Source: Chryseosolibacter histidinae | Lineage (GTDB): Bacteria; Bacteroidota; Bacteroidia; Cytophagales; Cyclobacteriaceae | DNA: 64,000 bases | Direction: 5' to 3' | Assembly: GCF_018598225.1 (NCBI RefSeq) | Contig: NZ_JAHESF010000003.1 | Coordinates: forward strand, 124,001 to 188,000 | In this document: one piece after another, positions 36,390-45,264 of the stretch | How positions within the stretch are numbered: the stretch's first letter is position 1 | How the letters are laid out: each line of letters begins with the position of its first letter | The notes under the pieces: model-generated | What the model was told of the DNA's origin: nothing | What the model saw: the letters and a program-made list of their open reading frames with translations, nothing else | Databases searched by the model: none | Position numbers and translations under genes: made by a program

Positions 36390-37010
36390 TCACCGGCCAA
36401 ATCCAATCCGTTTCTTGCATTGCCCACACAGCTTTGGATCCACCCTATCAATAGTCTTAATCGTCTCCACCGCGTCCCTCATAACACACAGTTCCGATTC
36501 ACAATGGTCCAATCCCAGGTTGTGCCCAAGCTCGTGTATGGCAACCTTCTTTAGTCTTTCAATGAACTTGCGCTGATCGGTATTTTTCAGTCGGTACGTG
36601 GATACAATACAACTTGGCCCTGGCCGATAGCCCAGCCCAAATACACCCCAATCGCTGTATTTGCTTTCGGGCTCCTTTATTCTGCCGAGGTAGTCCCACT
36701 TCGTTGTAGAGATGTCTTTATCGGTCAATGAAATGATGTAGTCTAATGAATCCGGCTTCTGCATCTTCATTATGGCTATGAGTTTGTCAGCGCGGTACCT
36801 GGGTGACTTAACATTGATGAAAGCTTCTTCGGGAAGCGGCTTATGATCCAGAACATACACCTTTGCCTCGTAAGCATTGGCCAGTGCATTCAGAACAGTG
36901 TCAGTCAATGATCTGTCAAAATTTTCGAATGGCTGGATTCCTACTTTAATCGTCTCGTCCGTTGAACAAGACCAAAGCGAGAGCAGTATGCATACTATCA
37001 AAGGCCTCAT
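36390..37010 (-). CDS. Archaemetzincin-like zinc metalloprotease, lipoprotein
   Basis: The start at 37010 gives a lipoprotein leader (MRPLIVCILLSLWSCSTDE). The zinc site HELGHNLGLDHCESELCVM (about residues 160-178) is the archaemetzincin form of HExxHxxGxxH, with the family's Cys and downstream Met, and a final C-x-x-C (LCGQCKKR). Archaemetzincins are aminopeptidase-like metallopeptidases. This one appears to be lipid-anchored outside the cytoplasm, unlike the cytosolic form common in archaea. The length of about 206 residues is normal. Confidence 0.8.
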   Translation of the reverse strand: MRPLIVCILLSLWSCSTDETIKVGIQPFENFDRSLTDTVLNALANAYEAKVYVLDHKPLPEEAFINVKSPRYRADKLIAIMKMQKPDSLDYIISLTDKDISTTKWDYLGRIKEPESKYSDWGVFGLGYRPGPSCIVSTYRLKNTDQRKFIERLKKVAIHELGHNLGLDHCESELCVMRDAVETIKTIDRVDPKLCGQCKKRIGFGR

Positions 37011-37036
37011 CCCTATGTTCAATAAATTTTTGGCTT

Positions 37037-37106
37037 GTGTATTCACCTTGAGCCAACAGTTGTTATCAGTAACCATCAGTTATGAACAGTAATTACCTTG
37101 CTTCAA
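37037..37106. repeat. 70-bp direct repeat, copy A
   Basis: This 70-base block differs from 40129-40198 at eight positions. It contains GTGTATTCACCTTGAG, TTATCAGTAA and GAACAGTAATTACCTTG. It lies directly upstream of the metalloprotease gene. Confidence 0.75.
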
Positions 37107-37281
37107 TTAAAAAGTATCCGGTATCAAGCTTCGGCTGAGTCGGTTTGCTCCAGGAAATTGATCAGTGTACAACATCCCTGTACAGAAGTATATACTGGAC
37201 TATTGAAACTTCATTCCACAACTTGTCAGCTATCCGCAAAAACACCCGTACTTGCCGTCTCAACTAGCTATTTCAACTAAT

Positions 37282-37361
37282 AAGTGCATTAAAATGCACT
37301 TTTTTCCAATAGTTAAGCCTATCGTCCTTATTTTGCGTAATAAGCGCATTTTAGTGCACTT
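37282..37361. promoter_or_regulatory. Two 20-bp palindromic boxes 60 bp apart
   Basis: AAGTGCATT-AA-AATGCACTT (37282-37301) is a perfect palindrome. AAGCGCATT-TT-AGTGCACTT (37342-37361) is a near copy exactly 60 bases on, or six helical turns. They lie 136-215 bases upstream of the sigma factor ATG, and a cooperative regulator could bind both. Confidence 0.5.
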
Positions 37362-37496
37362 TGCCGCGCACATATCGCCATTTGAAAGTGAATTTCAACA
37401 GGTACCTTCGACGAGCATCGTAAAAAAACTATCCACGAAACATTTGTAACCTTTTAGCCTTTGGTGGAACCTACCTTTTGCAATCCGGATTTTGCC

Positions 37497-38024
37497 ATGA
37501 CCGAACAAAAAAGACGGGAGAGATTTATGGTTTTATACGAGCCAGTTCACCTTCCATTCCAGCGATTTTGCCGGGCCAGGACCCGATCGGCAGAGGAGGC
37601 TAAGGACCTCATCTCGGAAACGGTTTTGAAAGCCTATGAAAAATTAGGAAACCTAAGAGATGAAAAGGCATTTCTATCTTTTTTGTTCGGGATTGCATCG
37701 AATATTCTAAAAAGGCAGTACAGAAGAGCAAAGTTCAAGGGTGCGTTTGACTGGCTTAAGGCTGAATCAATCAAGGACCCAAATGTAAATCCTGAAAGAG
37801 ACATGGATGTCACCTTCCTGTATGAGGCTATCCAGAAGCTTCCTCCGGTTTACCAGGAGTCCGTTGTGCTTCATTTTATTTCCGGGTTCTCGTTACAGGA
37901 AGTCGCGGATATTCAGCGTTCAAGCCTCGCCGCTACAAAGGTGAGGGTGATGCGTGGAAAACTACGTTTAGCTAAGATGCTCGTTGCCAACCACGATCAT
38001 GCGCTTAAAATGATAATGAGTTAG
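37497..38024 (+). CDS. ECF-type sigma-70 family factor
   Basis: From the ATG at 37497 the protein has about 175 residues. Region 2 is visible as YEPVHLPFQRFCRARTRSAEEAKDLISETVLKAYEKLGNL then FLSFLFGIASNILKRQYRR. Region 4 is LPPVYQESVVLHFISGFSLQEVADIQRSSLAATKVRVMRGKLRLAKML. It directs RNA polymerase to a specific regulon. The next gene, 26 bases downstream, looks like its membrane anti-sigma partner. Confidence 0.88.
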   Translation: MTEQKRRERFMVLYEPVHLPFQRFCRARTRSAEEAKDLISETVLKAYEKLGNLRDEKAFLSFLFGIASNILKRQYRRAKFKGAFDWLKAESIKDPNVNPERDMDVTFLYEAIQKLPPVYQESVVLHFISGFSLQEVADIQRSSLAATKVRVMRGKLRLAKMLVANHDHALKMIMS

Positions 38025-38050
38025 GTCCGCCAACCAAATCGCACTATTCG

Positions 38051-39157
38051 ATGAAAAAACTTGAGGACTACTTTCAAAAAGCAAAAGACCAGGAACCCCT
38101 AATGAATATCGGAGAGGTAGAAAACCTGCTTTCAAAGTCTCATGCACCATTTGTTACCAGGGCTGAAGCCTTTCTTAACCTCTTTAGAAAGGAAAAAAAA
38201 TTGTATCCATCCCTAATCGCTTTTACCATGTTAACATTCTTCATCATTTCTTTAGTCTTTTTGCAAGACACATTTAAACAACAAGCCGAGCAGGAGGTTT
38301 TTATACCAGAATCTCAAAAACGGATTACCCGCTTAGTCAATAACCTGTCAGAAAATTCAACACATCCTTCAATACAACTAAAGCCAATCGGAGGTAGTCA
38401 GGCAAAAGCAAATAAGCATATACCAACGCATTTAGGGTCCGCTTTTGAATTATCGGAAGAGAAGCTCAAGCTTCTAGGAATCACTTTTGATGTTGATCGG
38501 ATCACTTATGAAGGGAATGTAAAAGGGTCAGGTTATGTTGCTTTTAACGTAGGCCCTGCCATAACTGGCAACGGAAAATCAGTAATAATTGACGACAACC
38601 AAAAGGCAGGCATACGAGAATATGACTTCTACCCTTGGTTTCTATCAGATGAAGTCGGCCACCAAACTGTACGGTATCGTTTCGATAATGAACCTGCTTT
38701 GAAAATGACGAATGCCTTTTTTTACAGTGCCATCGATGACCTGATCCCTATTCAGATACAGCGCGATGGTTTCAAAAAAGTAATTTTCTGGTTTTCGTCA
38801 ACGCCGAAGTTGCTAAGCCTGCTCGAATCCGCTGCCAATGTTGATGCCGGGAACTCGCCCAGGCCGTATAAGGAAGGATTGGAGCAAAAAAAAGCCACCA
38901 TAAACATCGAGCTGTATCCAACCATTACTACGGGTCGGGTAGAAGTGAAAACGGTAGTTTCGAAGGCACAAAAGCTCGAAATCTCTGTGCTGAGCTCCTC
39001 TGGTGAGGTAGTATTGATTCCGGTGGCACTCCAGTCCTTGAAAGAAGGTGATCACAATTTTTCCTTCGATTTATCAGGGTTTAATAACGGCCTCTATTTT
39101 GTAAGAATAAAATCAGCGCCAGGCCTGATCACGATACACAGGCTATTCAAGGAGTAA
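38051..39157 (+). CDS. Membrane protein, possible anti-sigma partner with type IX sorting-like tail
   Basis: A 368-residue protein. The N-terminal 50 residues (MKKLEDYFQKAKDQEPLMNIGEVENLLSK) are cytosolic and resemble the anti-sigma-like starts seen behind Bacteroidota sigma genes. One membrane helix follows (LYPSLIAFTMLTFFIISLVFL, about residues 55-75), then a periplasmic domain. The last 80 residues (IELYPTITTGRVEVKTV...NNGLYFVRIKS) have the form of a type IX secretion sorting domain. A sorting tail on an inner-membrane protein is unusual; it may be a plain beta-sandwich here. Confidence 0.65.
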   Translation: MKKLEDYFQKAKDQEPLMNIGEVENLLSKSHAPFVTRAEAFLNLFRKEKKLYPSLIAFTMLTFFIISLVFLQDTFKQQAEQEVFIPESQKRITRLVNNLSENSTHPSIQLKPIGGSQAKANKHIPTHLGSAFELSEEKLKLLGITFDVDRITYEGNVKGSGYVAFNVGPAITGNGKSVIIDDNQKAGIREYDFYPWFLSDEVGHQTVRYRFDNEPALKMTNAFFYSAIDDLIPIQIQRDGFKKVIFWFSSTPKLLSLLESAANVDAGNSPRPYKEGLEQKKATINIELYPTITTGRVEVKTVVSKAQKLEISVLSSSGEVVLIPVALQSLKEGDHNFSFDLSGFNNGLYFVRIKSAPGLITIHRLFKE

Positions 39158-39245
39158 CAATTAATCAGATTCTGTTCAATCGCCGAGACCCTATTCCTAA
39201 ATTGAATTGCGCGATTGTCTAGCTGTCCAGCCGGTCCCTCGCGCT

Positions 39246-39938
39246 TCACCGCGGCGCGCGTGGACGGCGGAGCATAGGCACGATCGTGGGCGACGATCCA
39301 ACCTGGATTTTTCCCATCTCCTCGAATCCGTGCCGTTGGTAGAAAGGAATGTTGCGCGGATTGCTGGATTCAAGATAGGCGGGCAATCGGTCGGCATCGC
39401 AGCGGGCGAGTGCGTGAGCCATAAGCTTGTCGCCGAGGCGCTGCCCCTGGCACGCGGGGTCGACCCCGATGAGCGGCAGATACCAATGCGGCTCGTGGGG
39501 ATGGAAATTCGCCATCTTCTCGAAAACACCGGCGAAGTCCTGGTGGATAGAAGCAGGTGTCGTGCACTCGAATAAACTGGCAAGTGATTCCTCGTCGGAG
39601 GAAGCGCCCGGTGGTAGCCACAACGCCGCACCGGCAAGTCCATCCATCCCAAACGCAGTACCCAGGCCAAAAGACTTCCAGCTAAACGCCCGCGCAAGCA
39701 GAGGCATGTTGCGAAGATAGTCATCTGCACGGGGCCAGGACCAACGGGCAGCGGGATCGCTGGTAAAAGCGAGCACGATGGTAGCATACGCGGCCTCGGC
39801 AGACGTTTCATCGATGCTGTAAACGGCGCGAGCAGCACTTCCGGTTGCTTTGTGTTTATCGCTTCCGGTATCTTTTACTGAAACACCTGATTCTCTTTCT
39901 TTTTCATGATTTGTTTGAAGCGGCTCCAGTTTATGCAT
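39246..39938 (-). CDS. GNAT-family acetyltransferase, high-GC
   Basis: A 230-residue protein. The GNAT acetyl-CoA motif is visible in WYLPLIGVDPACQGQRLGDKLMAHAL (V-x-P-x-x-Q-G-x-x-x-G), with NIPFYQRHGFEEMG near the end. Its body is markedly GC-richer than the neighbours, suggesting transfer from a high-GC donor. The first 35 residues (MHKLEPLQTNHEKERESG) are AT-rich and read like host sequence fused in front. The substrate is unknown. Confidence 0.75.
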   Translation of the reverse strand: MHKLEPLQTNHEKERESGVSVKDTGSDKHKATGSAARAVYSIDETSAEAAYATIVLAFTSDPAARWSWPRADDYLRNMPLLARAFSWKSFGLGTAFGMDGLAGAALWLPPGASSDEESLASLFECTTPASIHQDFAGVFEKMANFHPHEPHWYLPLIGVDPACQGQRLGDKLMAHALARCDADRLPAYLESSNPRNIPFYQRHGFEEMGKIQVGSSPTIVPMLRRPRAPR

Positions 39939-40090
39939 AATAATGTCTTTTGATAGGAAGGCATAAAATTAAAATGCCCGCAGATCCATTTTCCAATACT
40001 ACAGCCGCTGAAATCCTCGTGTTATAAGGGTACGCGCTACCAAACAGATTATTTTTTTTTCGAGAGATGGTTAATGGATCGTCCAGTGTC

Positions 40091-40112
40091 TAGTTTTTTC
40101 CGGATCAGACAC
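40091..40112. repeat. 22-bp direct repeat, copy 1
   Basis: The 22 bases here, including AGTTTTTTCCGGATCAG, recur exactly at 46711-46732, 6.6 kb away. The copies flank the methyltransferase operon, the AAA gene and the HTH/NTase operon. Confidence 0.6.
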
Positions 40113-40128
40113 AGGACCAGACACCCCT

Positions 40129-40198
40129 GTGTATTCACCTTGAGTTAACAGTTCTTATCAGTAATCATCAATTCTGAACAGTAATCACCTTGTTTCAA
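40129..40198. repeat. 70-bp direct repeat, copy B
   Basis: This is copy B of the repeat at 37037, same orientation, about 89% identical. It overlaps the 3' end of the frameshifted membrane-protein gene (stop at 40185). Confidence 0.75.
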
Positions 40199-40585
40199 GA
40201 TAGCACATTAAGAAAACACCTGTAAAATATAACCACGCGGCAGAAAACACGATATGCATGACTGTCTCAAACCGCTTTCCCTGCCATGTCTTAGGTGAGT
40301 AGACCAGGAATTGAAGATCAACCTTGTAAGCCAGAATGCAAACAGCCCTAAAGAGATCACCCTTCCGAATGGATCATAAATGAGCTCATGCGAATAGCTC
40401 AAACAAAGTAACCCCATCAGCAATACGATGAATGCAATGAAGAACGTATGCACGTAAAGGATCTGGCGTGTAATGAGAGTCAAAGAAGTCAGTTCCTGCT
40501 CCCATTTAAAATATTTAGGAATGATAATGTGCATCAGGGCAAGCCCGATAAGAAGCGCGCCAACTATTTTAAGGTGTAGTTCCAT
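40185..40585 (-). pseudogene. Small membrane protein gene with a frameshift
   Basis: The first frame encodes MELHLKIVGALLIGLALMHI and two membrane helices up to FAFWLTRLIF. It then runs into an unlikely Arg/Ser-rich tail. One base earlier in frame, the same DNA gives FQFLVYSPKTWQGKRFETV and a proper helix (VMHIVFSAAWLYFTGVFLM) ending at 40185. A single missing T near 40310 explains this, so it is either a recent frameshift or a sequencing error. It overlaps the methyltransferase gene by 17 bases as the last gene of the operon. Confidence 0.65.
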
Positions 40586-41339
40586 CAAATTTTATCAAAA
40601 TGAATATCGACACAAAGGGAGTGACATGAAATTTACTTTCAATAGTAAATCCTGCTTGTAAAAAATTGGCCTTCCATTCTTTTTGAGAGAAGAAATGCAA
40701 AAACCCGATATTGTAGGCCAGGAAGTTGGGCACATCACGCAAATGTTCGACAACAATACACGTCCCTCCGTCTTTGAGGGTTGCTGCCTGTGCTTTCAGA
40801 AATCCGATTCGCTCGGCCCGTGAACGGATTTCATGCAGGGCAAAAATATTGAAAATAAGATCTGCCGATTCATCCGCAGTGGGCAACCTGTCTGTCATCA
40901 CCTTTCGCGTTCTGGGAAAAGATGGATAAGCCTTGCGGGCACGCTCGATCGAAATTTCCGTATGTTTATCAGGATCATAAAAATCATAAACATGAAGTGT
41001 GGCCTCATTGAAAATCTTCTGCAATGTGGCACTTGTCTCATCAAAACCCGCGTGAATATTGATAACCGTTTGAGGTTTCTTTAAAGTGACGCCTTTCAAC
41101 CAGCTTAAATCATAAAGGTGAGAAAGATCATAGATATAATATGAGACGGAAAGGGAAACGGCTACCGACATCAGTATCCCTGCGGCCAACGAAATGATAA
41201 TCCAGAACGAAATCTTATCGGCAAAAACACCGGTTGCCAGTAAAGCCAGTATGATCGCACCTGCAATCACATAGAAGTGCCAGTTAAATCGCACAATGTT
41301 AAGCACACCCTGATAGGGTTTTCTGACTACGGCTTCCAT
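40569..41339 (-). CDS. Membrane-linked class I SAM methyltransferase
   Basis: A 256-residue protein with two N-terminal membrane helices (WHFYVIAGAIILALLATG and WIIISLAAGILMSVAVSLSVSYYI). A methyltransferase core follows (INIHAGFDETSATLQKIF, LHVYDFYDP, ADESADLIFNIFALHEI, GGTCIVVEHLRD). The SAM site is of the ubiE-like type, though the usual G-x-G-x-G is not strict (HAGFDE). The substrate is probably membrane-associated. It overlaps the DUF2071 gene upstream by 13 bases. Confidence 0.7.
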   Translation of the reverse strand: MEAVVRKPYQGVLNIVRFNWHFYVIAGAIILALLATGVFADKISFWIIISLAAGILMSVAVSLSVSYYIYDLSHLYDLSWLKGVTLKKPQTVINIHAGFDETSATLQKIFNEATLHVYDFYDPDKHTEISIERARKAYPSFPRTRKVMTDRLPTADESADLIFNIFALHEIRSRAERIGFLKAQAATLKDGGTCIVVEHLRDVPNFLAYNIGFLHFFSQKEWKANFLQAGFTIESKFHVTPFVSIFILIKFDGTTP

Positions 41340-42067
41340 GGGTCTTTTCTTCCTTTCTTCCAGTAATAAGGAATATTACTGATTACAAACGCATTTGCAA
41401 GTACTGCACTTTTAAGCCCCAAGTCATCGATAAAACCTGTGCGGCCTTCGATGACTTCCACGGGTTGTGGTATCCATTCTTCCCTCACACCTTCAATGAC
41501 CAGCACTTCTTTCTTATTCGGATTGTAGGTGAACGTAAAAGGCAATGGCCCTGCAAATCGTCTCGCTTCTTTCCAGTCCCTGAACGGAGAGTGTTCTGGC
41601 AGGCCAATCTCGTGACTGCTTTCTTTCACTTTTACAAAAAGATTTGACTTAGCAGACTGCACTGTGATGATTCCGTTTTGTCGTTCAAAGGCAATATCTG
41701 TTTTCTGATACTTGTAGTGCGTAAAAATGTTTCCCAGGAAAGTCATCTTCGGTTTATCGGTTTCGGATCTGATGATGTAAAGGCCCCGTAACCGCTTGCC
41801 ATAACTGGTATGGTACTGAACAAAAATTCGATAGCCGGTGAGAACGAAGTCGTTTCCGATAAATTTTGGAAAGCCCTTGGGGCGAAGGTGCCTGGTTTTC
41901 ACCATGGCGACCGCAATAAAGGCCCAGGTATCCTCAAAGGTATCCAACAACAGACACTCAGGAATAAACTTCTGCAGCTCTTCTTTCGGCACCGCATAAG
42001 TTAGCACCAAAGAGGTTTCAAAATGGCTCGCGACAGCAAATGGGTGGTCTTTCAGAAAATTAAGCAT
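41327..42067 (-). CDS. DUF2071 domain protein
   Basis: A 246-residue protein with the DUF2071 opening FAVASHFETSLVLTYAVPKEELQKFIPECLLLDTFEDTWAFIAVAMVKTRHLRPKGFP. The family, related to acetoacetate decarboxylase-like folds, has no confirmed function in this setting. It overlaps genes on both sides, so this is a tight operon with the DoxX-like and methyltransferase genes. Confidence 0.75.
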   Translation of the reverse strand: MLNFLKDHPFAVASHFETSLVLTYAVPKEELQKFIPECLLLDTFEDTWAFIAVAMVKTRHLRPKGFPKFIGNDFVLTGYRIFVQYHTSYGKRLRGLYIIRSETDKPKMTFLGNIFTHYKYQKTDIAFERQNGIITVQSAKSNLFVKVKESSHEIGLPEHSPFRDWKEARRFAGPLPFTFTYNPNKKEVLVIEGVREEWIPQPVEVIEGRTGFIDDLGLKSAVLANAFVISNIPYYWKKGRKDPWKP

Positions 42068-42479
42068 TCAATTCCTGCTTTATCTTTAGCTGCTTACTAC
42101 CTGAAAGAATAAACTCATTCACATAAATGAGTCCAATGAACAAGGATGCAAATACAATGTTCATTCTTCCGAAAAGCAACAGATCGGGAACGAGAATAAA
42201 CTCCATGATATTCATTGTGGCGACTACAGCTATTTGAAATAAGGAACAGAAGCGCCTTTGAATTCGGCTGACAATCCAGACCACCATTAAGATTTCAGCA
42301 ACACCGATCGCTTTCGTAAAAAGCCAGGCATATTCTGCTCCCAGTATCCTCGATACTATTTCCTGATGCCTTGGCACCAGGGTCAGGACTTTACAGAGAA
42401 GCCCGTTAATAAACCAAACAAGGCAAATGAAAGTGGTTGCTATGATATAGAGTAGCTTTGTGAGGCCCACCTTGTGCAA
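42060..42479 (-). CDS. DoxX-like membrane protein
   Basis: A 139-residue protein with four hydrophobic helices (LLYIIATTFICLVWFINGLLCKVL, FTKAIGVAEILMVVWIVS, IAVVATMNIMEFILVPDLLLFG, IVFASLFIGLIYVNEFIL). The W-x-x-N-G-L-x-x-K and P-x-x-x-x-I start is typical of DoxX-like proteins of this DUF2071-linked class. It is the first gene of the four-gene operon. Confidence 0.65.
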   Translation of the reverse strand: MHKVGLTKLLYIIATTFICLVWFINGLLCKVLTLVPRHQEIVSRILGAEYAWLFTKAIGVAEILMVVWIVSRIQRRFCSLFQIAVVATMNIMEFILVPDLLLFGRMNIVFASLFIGLIYVNEFILSGSKQLKIKQELNA

Positions 42480-42536
42480 TTATTTGATGATATTTCTTGA
42501 TTCGTTAAAAGTATCCATACATCATATCGACAAACG

Positions 42537-44441
42537 TTATTTGTACGCTAACTCATCGGCTGTCTTAAGGAGAGATAAAATATTTGGATCTATACTTTGC
42601 AAGTCCTCTGGCGCCATTTTCTTTACTACAGCCTCCGCTAAGTCCACCTTTGAAATAGGAGTACCTAAAAATTCAGCTAAAGGAGATCGAGATCCTCGAA
42701 TTGTGTCCAAATAACCTTGGACTATGGACTCATATTCACTCTTAGTAAGTTTTACGCTGAAAATTTTGTTAATAATGGCAACAGGATAGTAGAATTCTAT
42801 TGCAGGCATTTCAAGTAACACAAATCTACGTTTGTCACTATCATTAAAATACTCCCGCACGTCCTCAATTAGTTTACCATTACGATGCGGCCGATCAAAC
42901 AATCCACAAAATTTGTCTTTATAAACTGGGATGTAGCTTTGTGTCTTAAGCATTTGCGCGATTGCTTCGGAGCCTATTGCAAGCTTATCAAATCCTTCCA
43001 AGTAATGAAAAACTAACCCCTCCGATTCAAATAGGTTGCTATGTTTACCGAGTTGATAAATGCCGTTCAAGAATATTTGATCACTCCGCCCCTCAACGAT
43101 TACGACATTACTTGGAAAAAAGAGATCGTTCGGATTGCTACCAAGCAACTTGTATGTTGAGTTTTGCAGTTCCTCTATATTGGCTAGCTGCGTGACATGG
43201 ACAACACCTTCATTCTTCGTAATCGAAAAATTATTGGTTACATCGGCGCGATCAAGAAAGAGATGAGAATGAGTGGCTAATATAACGCGCTTAAGTGGAA
43301 AACCATTAACACCCTCAGTCGCATTCTTTATTGCCCGGAATACCATTTTTTGCATCCGGGGCTCAAGTCCAAACTCTGGCTCGTCGACTGCTAATAGCTC
43401 AACTTGTGGATTGAATAGCTGAGTTATTATAGGAAGAACGGCACGCACGCCAGTTCCTTGATCGAGTGGATGCCTTTGATTCACCCTCGCTCGAACACCA
43501 GTGACGTATTTGCCAGTTTTTTGCTCTTCAAATTCCCAGCGTTCGAAATGTGTGTTAATCCATGTAAAGACTTTAGACCGCGTTTCTTCGTCCTGCAGCG
43601 CGAGTTCCTCCATCCAGTCAAATATCTCATTCTGACCTAATGAATTCTCAATTCTACGTCTTCTGTTCTCGGCCTGCTTTGATTGTTTGTCGTTTTCGGA
43701 GAGTGCATCTATTTCGAAGTCGAACTCCGAAGCAGAATGAATTCTATTCAGACCAAGATAATCCATAGAAGAATAATGTTTATCATGGTATGCGTTGCAT
43801 GCTGCTACCAATACTGAAGTTTTACCACAATTATTGCCACCAAAAAAGACAGCCAATTTCTCAATAGTAATTGAAGTCCTTCGATTTGAAAGGGCCTTTA
43901 TGTCCTTCAAATCAAGCGTTAATGGCACTAACCCTGGAGTAACGTCCATATCTATTTCAAAATCTGTAAAATCTGACCATCCAAAAATTTGAAAAGTTTT
44001 TGACCATCCTAGATCAACTTCAGTCGCAGAAAAACAATTACCAGAGAAAATCTGAACTTGAATTTTACCGAATGGCTTCGATTCTATCTTTAGTTGGACC
44101 TCTGCCTGTTCCAGGTATTCATTACAAGTATATAATGTGTCATCAACACCCTGAATATTGTATTGTTGAAGTTGTATTGAGTTTGGATTTTGCCACGAGC
44201 CATCGGGTCGAACTCCAACACATACCTCTATGTGTTTAATTTCCGAATTGTTATAGCGATGTGTTGTGGACCAGCCACTCCCTCTAATATCATTTGAAAA
44301 TCTCAACCCAATTCGCCAAAATTCACACTTAGGTCTAATCAGGATGGTATAAGCATACCCCTCTATTTGAAATATCTTAGGATGAGGCACATCATTCACC
44401 TCATTCCGATTGGAATTTTTGAAAAGGAAAGGTATTATCAT
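42537..44441 (-). CDS. AAA ATPase, OLD-like, with TOPRIM-like region
   Basis: A 634-residue protein. The N-terminal 180 residues are beta-rich and unassigned. The ATPase core has Walker A (GGNNCGKTSV at 201-210), Walker B with the SMC/ABC-like D-E-P (VELLAVDEPEFGLEPR, about 350) and an H-loop (VILATHSHLFLDRAD). A TOPRIM-like segment starts at VIVEGRSDQIFLNGIYQL (about 445). The order ATPase then TOPRIM is that of OLD-family nucleases, many of which act in phage defence. The later acidic TOPRIM residues are not clear, so nuclease activity is uncertain. It lies 62 bases behind a phosphoesterase gene. Confidence 0.75.
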   Translation of the reverse strand: MIIPFLFKNSNRNEVNDVPHPKIFQIEGYAYTILIRPKCEFWRIGLRFSNDIRGSGWSTTHRYNNSEIKHIEVCVGVRPDGSWQNPNSIQLQQYNIQGVDDTLYTCNEYLEQAEVQLKIESKPFGKIQVQIFSGNCFSATEVDLGWSKTFQIFGWSDFTDFEIDMDVTPGLVPLTLDLKDIKALSNRRTSITIEKLAVFFGGNNCGKTSVLVAACNAYHDKHYSSMDYLGLNRIHSASEFDFEIDALSENDKQSKQAENRRRRIENSLGQNEIFDWMEELALQDEETRSKVFTWINTHFERWEFEEQKTGKYVTGVRARVNQRHPLDQGTGVRAVLPIITQLFNPQVELLAVDEPEFGLEPRMQKMVFRAIKNATEGVNGFPLKRVILATHSHLFLDRADVTNNFSITKNEGVVHVTQLANIEELQNSTYKLLGSNPNDLFFPSNVVIVEGRSDQIFLNGIYQLGKHSNLFESEGLVFHYLEGFDKLAIGSEAIAQMLKTQSYIPVYKDKFCGLFDRPHRNGKLIEDVREYFNDSDKRRFVLLEMPAIEFYYPVAIINKIFSVKLTKSEYESIVQGYLDTIRGSRSPLAEFLGTPISKVDLAEAVVKKMAPEDLQSIDPNILSLLKTADELAYK

Positions 44442-44503
44442 AAAATGATTTAGAGGTTAAAGGCCAATAACGCTCAGTGTCGCTATCATAAGCATTTTTA
44501 CTC

Positions 44504-45262
44504 TTAAAGTTCTAGGATTAAATTTCGCTGGAATTTTCCATTTTCTCCATACTCAACATATCCAAGCTGATTGGTCGTCAGGGTAGTCTTTCCAATCCTA
44601 AAATCCGGCACCACTTCATGACTATGCCCATATATCCAGTAGTCGACATTTGATGCCTCGATCAGATCAAACAGCTCCGTAGCAAACGCACTGTTCAATT
44701 CACTATACCGGTATTTCTCAGCATAATTATAGAATGTTGGAATATGATGCGTAACCACAATTGTTTTCTTTCCGTCCGCTATAGGCAGTTGACTTTTGAT
44801 AAAGGCTAATGCCTCATCATAAAGCGCATTGTAGTCATCCACATTGATCTTGTTACCGTTCTTCCTGATCAGGTGAAAATCAGCCATCGTCTTTTTAATA
44901 ACCCATTCCTTCGTCAGATCAAGCTTTGACCACAATGTTGAAAAGATAAGCCGAACGTCTTTGTGTTGTACTATGCTGTTATTGATCAACGACACATTGC
45001 TTCTGATCTTTTCATCAAAGGCACCGGTTCTTTCGGTGAGATCAGAACGATAATATTCATGATTACCAGGAATCCAGTAGGTGTGCTCGAAGCTGCCCGA
45101 GAGAAAATCAAGGAAGTCTTTTTCTTTTTCGATCTCAGTAAACGGCACAATGTCGCCTGCCAGCAAAAGGATCTCACCTTTGGGCTTAATTGGGTTTGCC
45201 TTCAGGTAGCGTTTGTTTGTGGGAAATTCCAAATGCAGGTCGGAGCAATACTGGATTAGCAT
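44504..45262 (-). CDS. Calcineurin-like metallophosphoesterase
   Basis: A 252-residue protein with the full set of motifs: SDLHLEF (D-x-H), GDIVPF, GNHEYYR (G-N-H-E), VTHHIPT and YGHSHEV (G-H-x-H). It would hydrolyse phosphoesters such as nucleotides or nucleic-acid ends with two bound metals. The start lies 2 bases after the nucleotidyltransferase stop, so the three genes HTH, NTase and phosphoesterase are one operon. Confidence 0.88.
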   Translation of the reverse strand: MLIQYCSDLHLEFPTNKRYLKANPIKPKGEILLLAGDIVPFTEIEKEKDFLDFLSGSFEHTYWIPGNHEYYRSDLTERTGAFDEKIRSNVSLINNSIVQHKDVRLIFSTLWSKLDLTKEWVIKKTMADFHLIRKNGNKINVDDYNALYDEALAFIKSQLPIADGKKTIVVTHHIPTFYNYAEKYRYSELNSAFATELFDLIEASNVDYWIYGHSHEVVPDFRIGKTTLTTNQLGYVEYGENGKFQRNLILEL

Positions 45263-45264
45263 AC

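Noticed and set aside
39197-39838. Long minus-strand frame of 213 residues in the high-GC acetyltransferase gene
   Set aside because: High GC leaves alternative frames open; the GNAT motif is only in the chosen frame.
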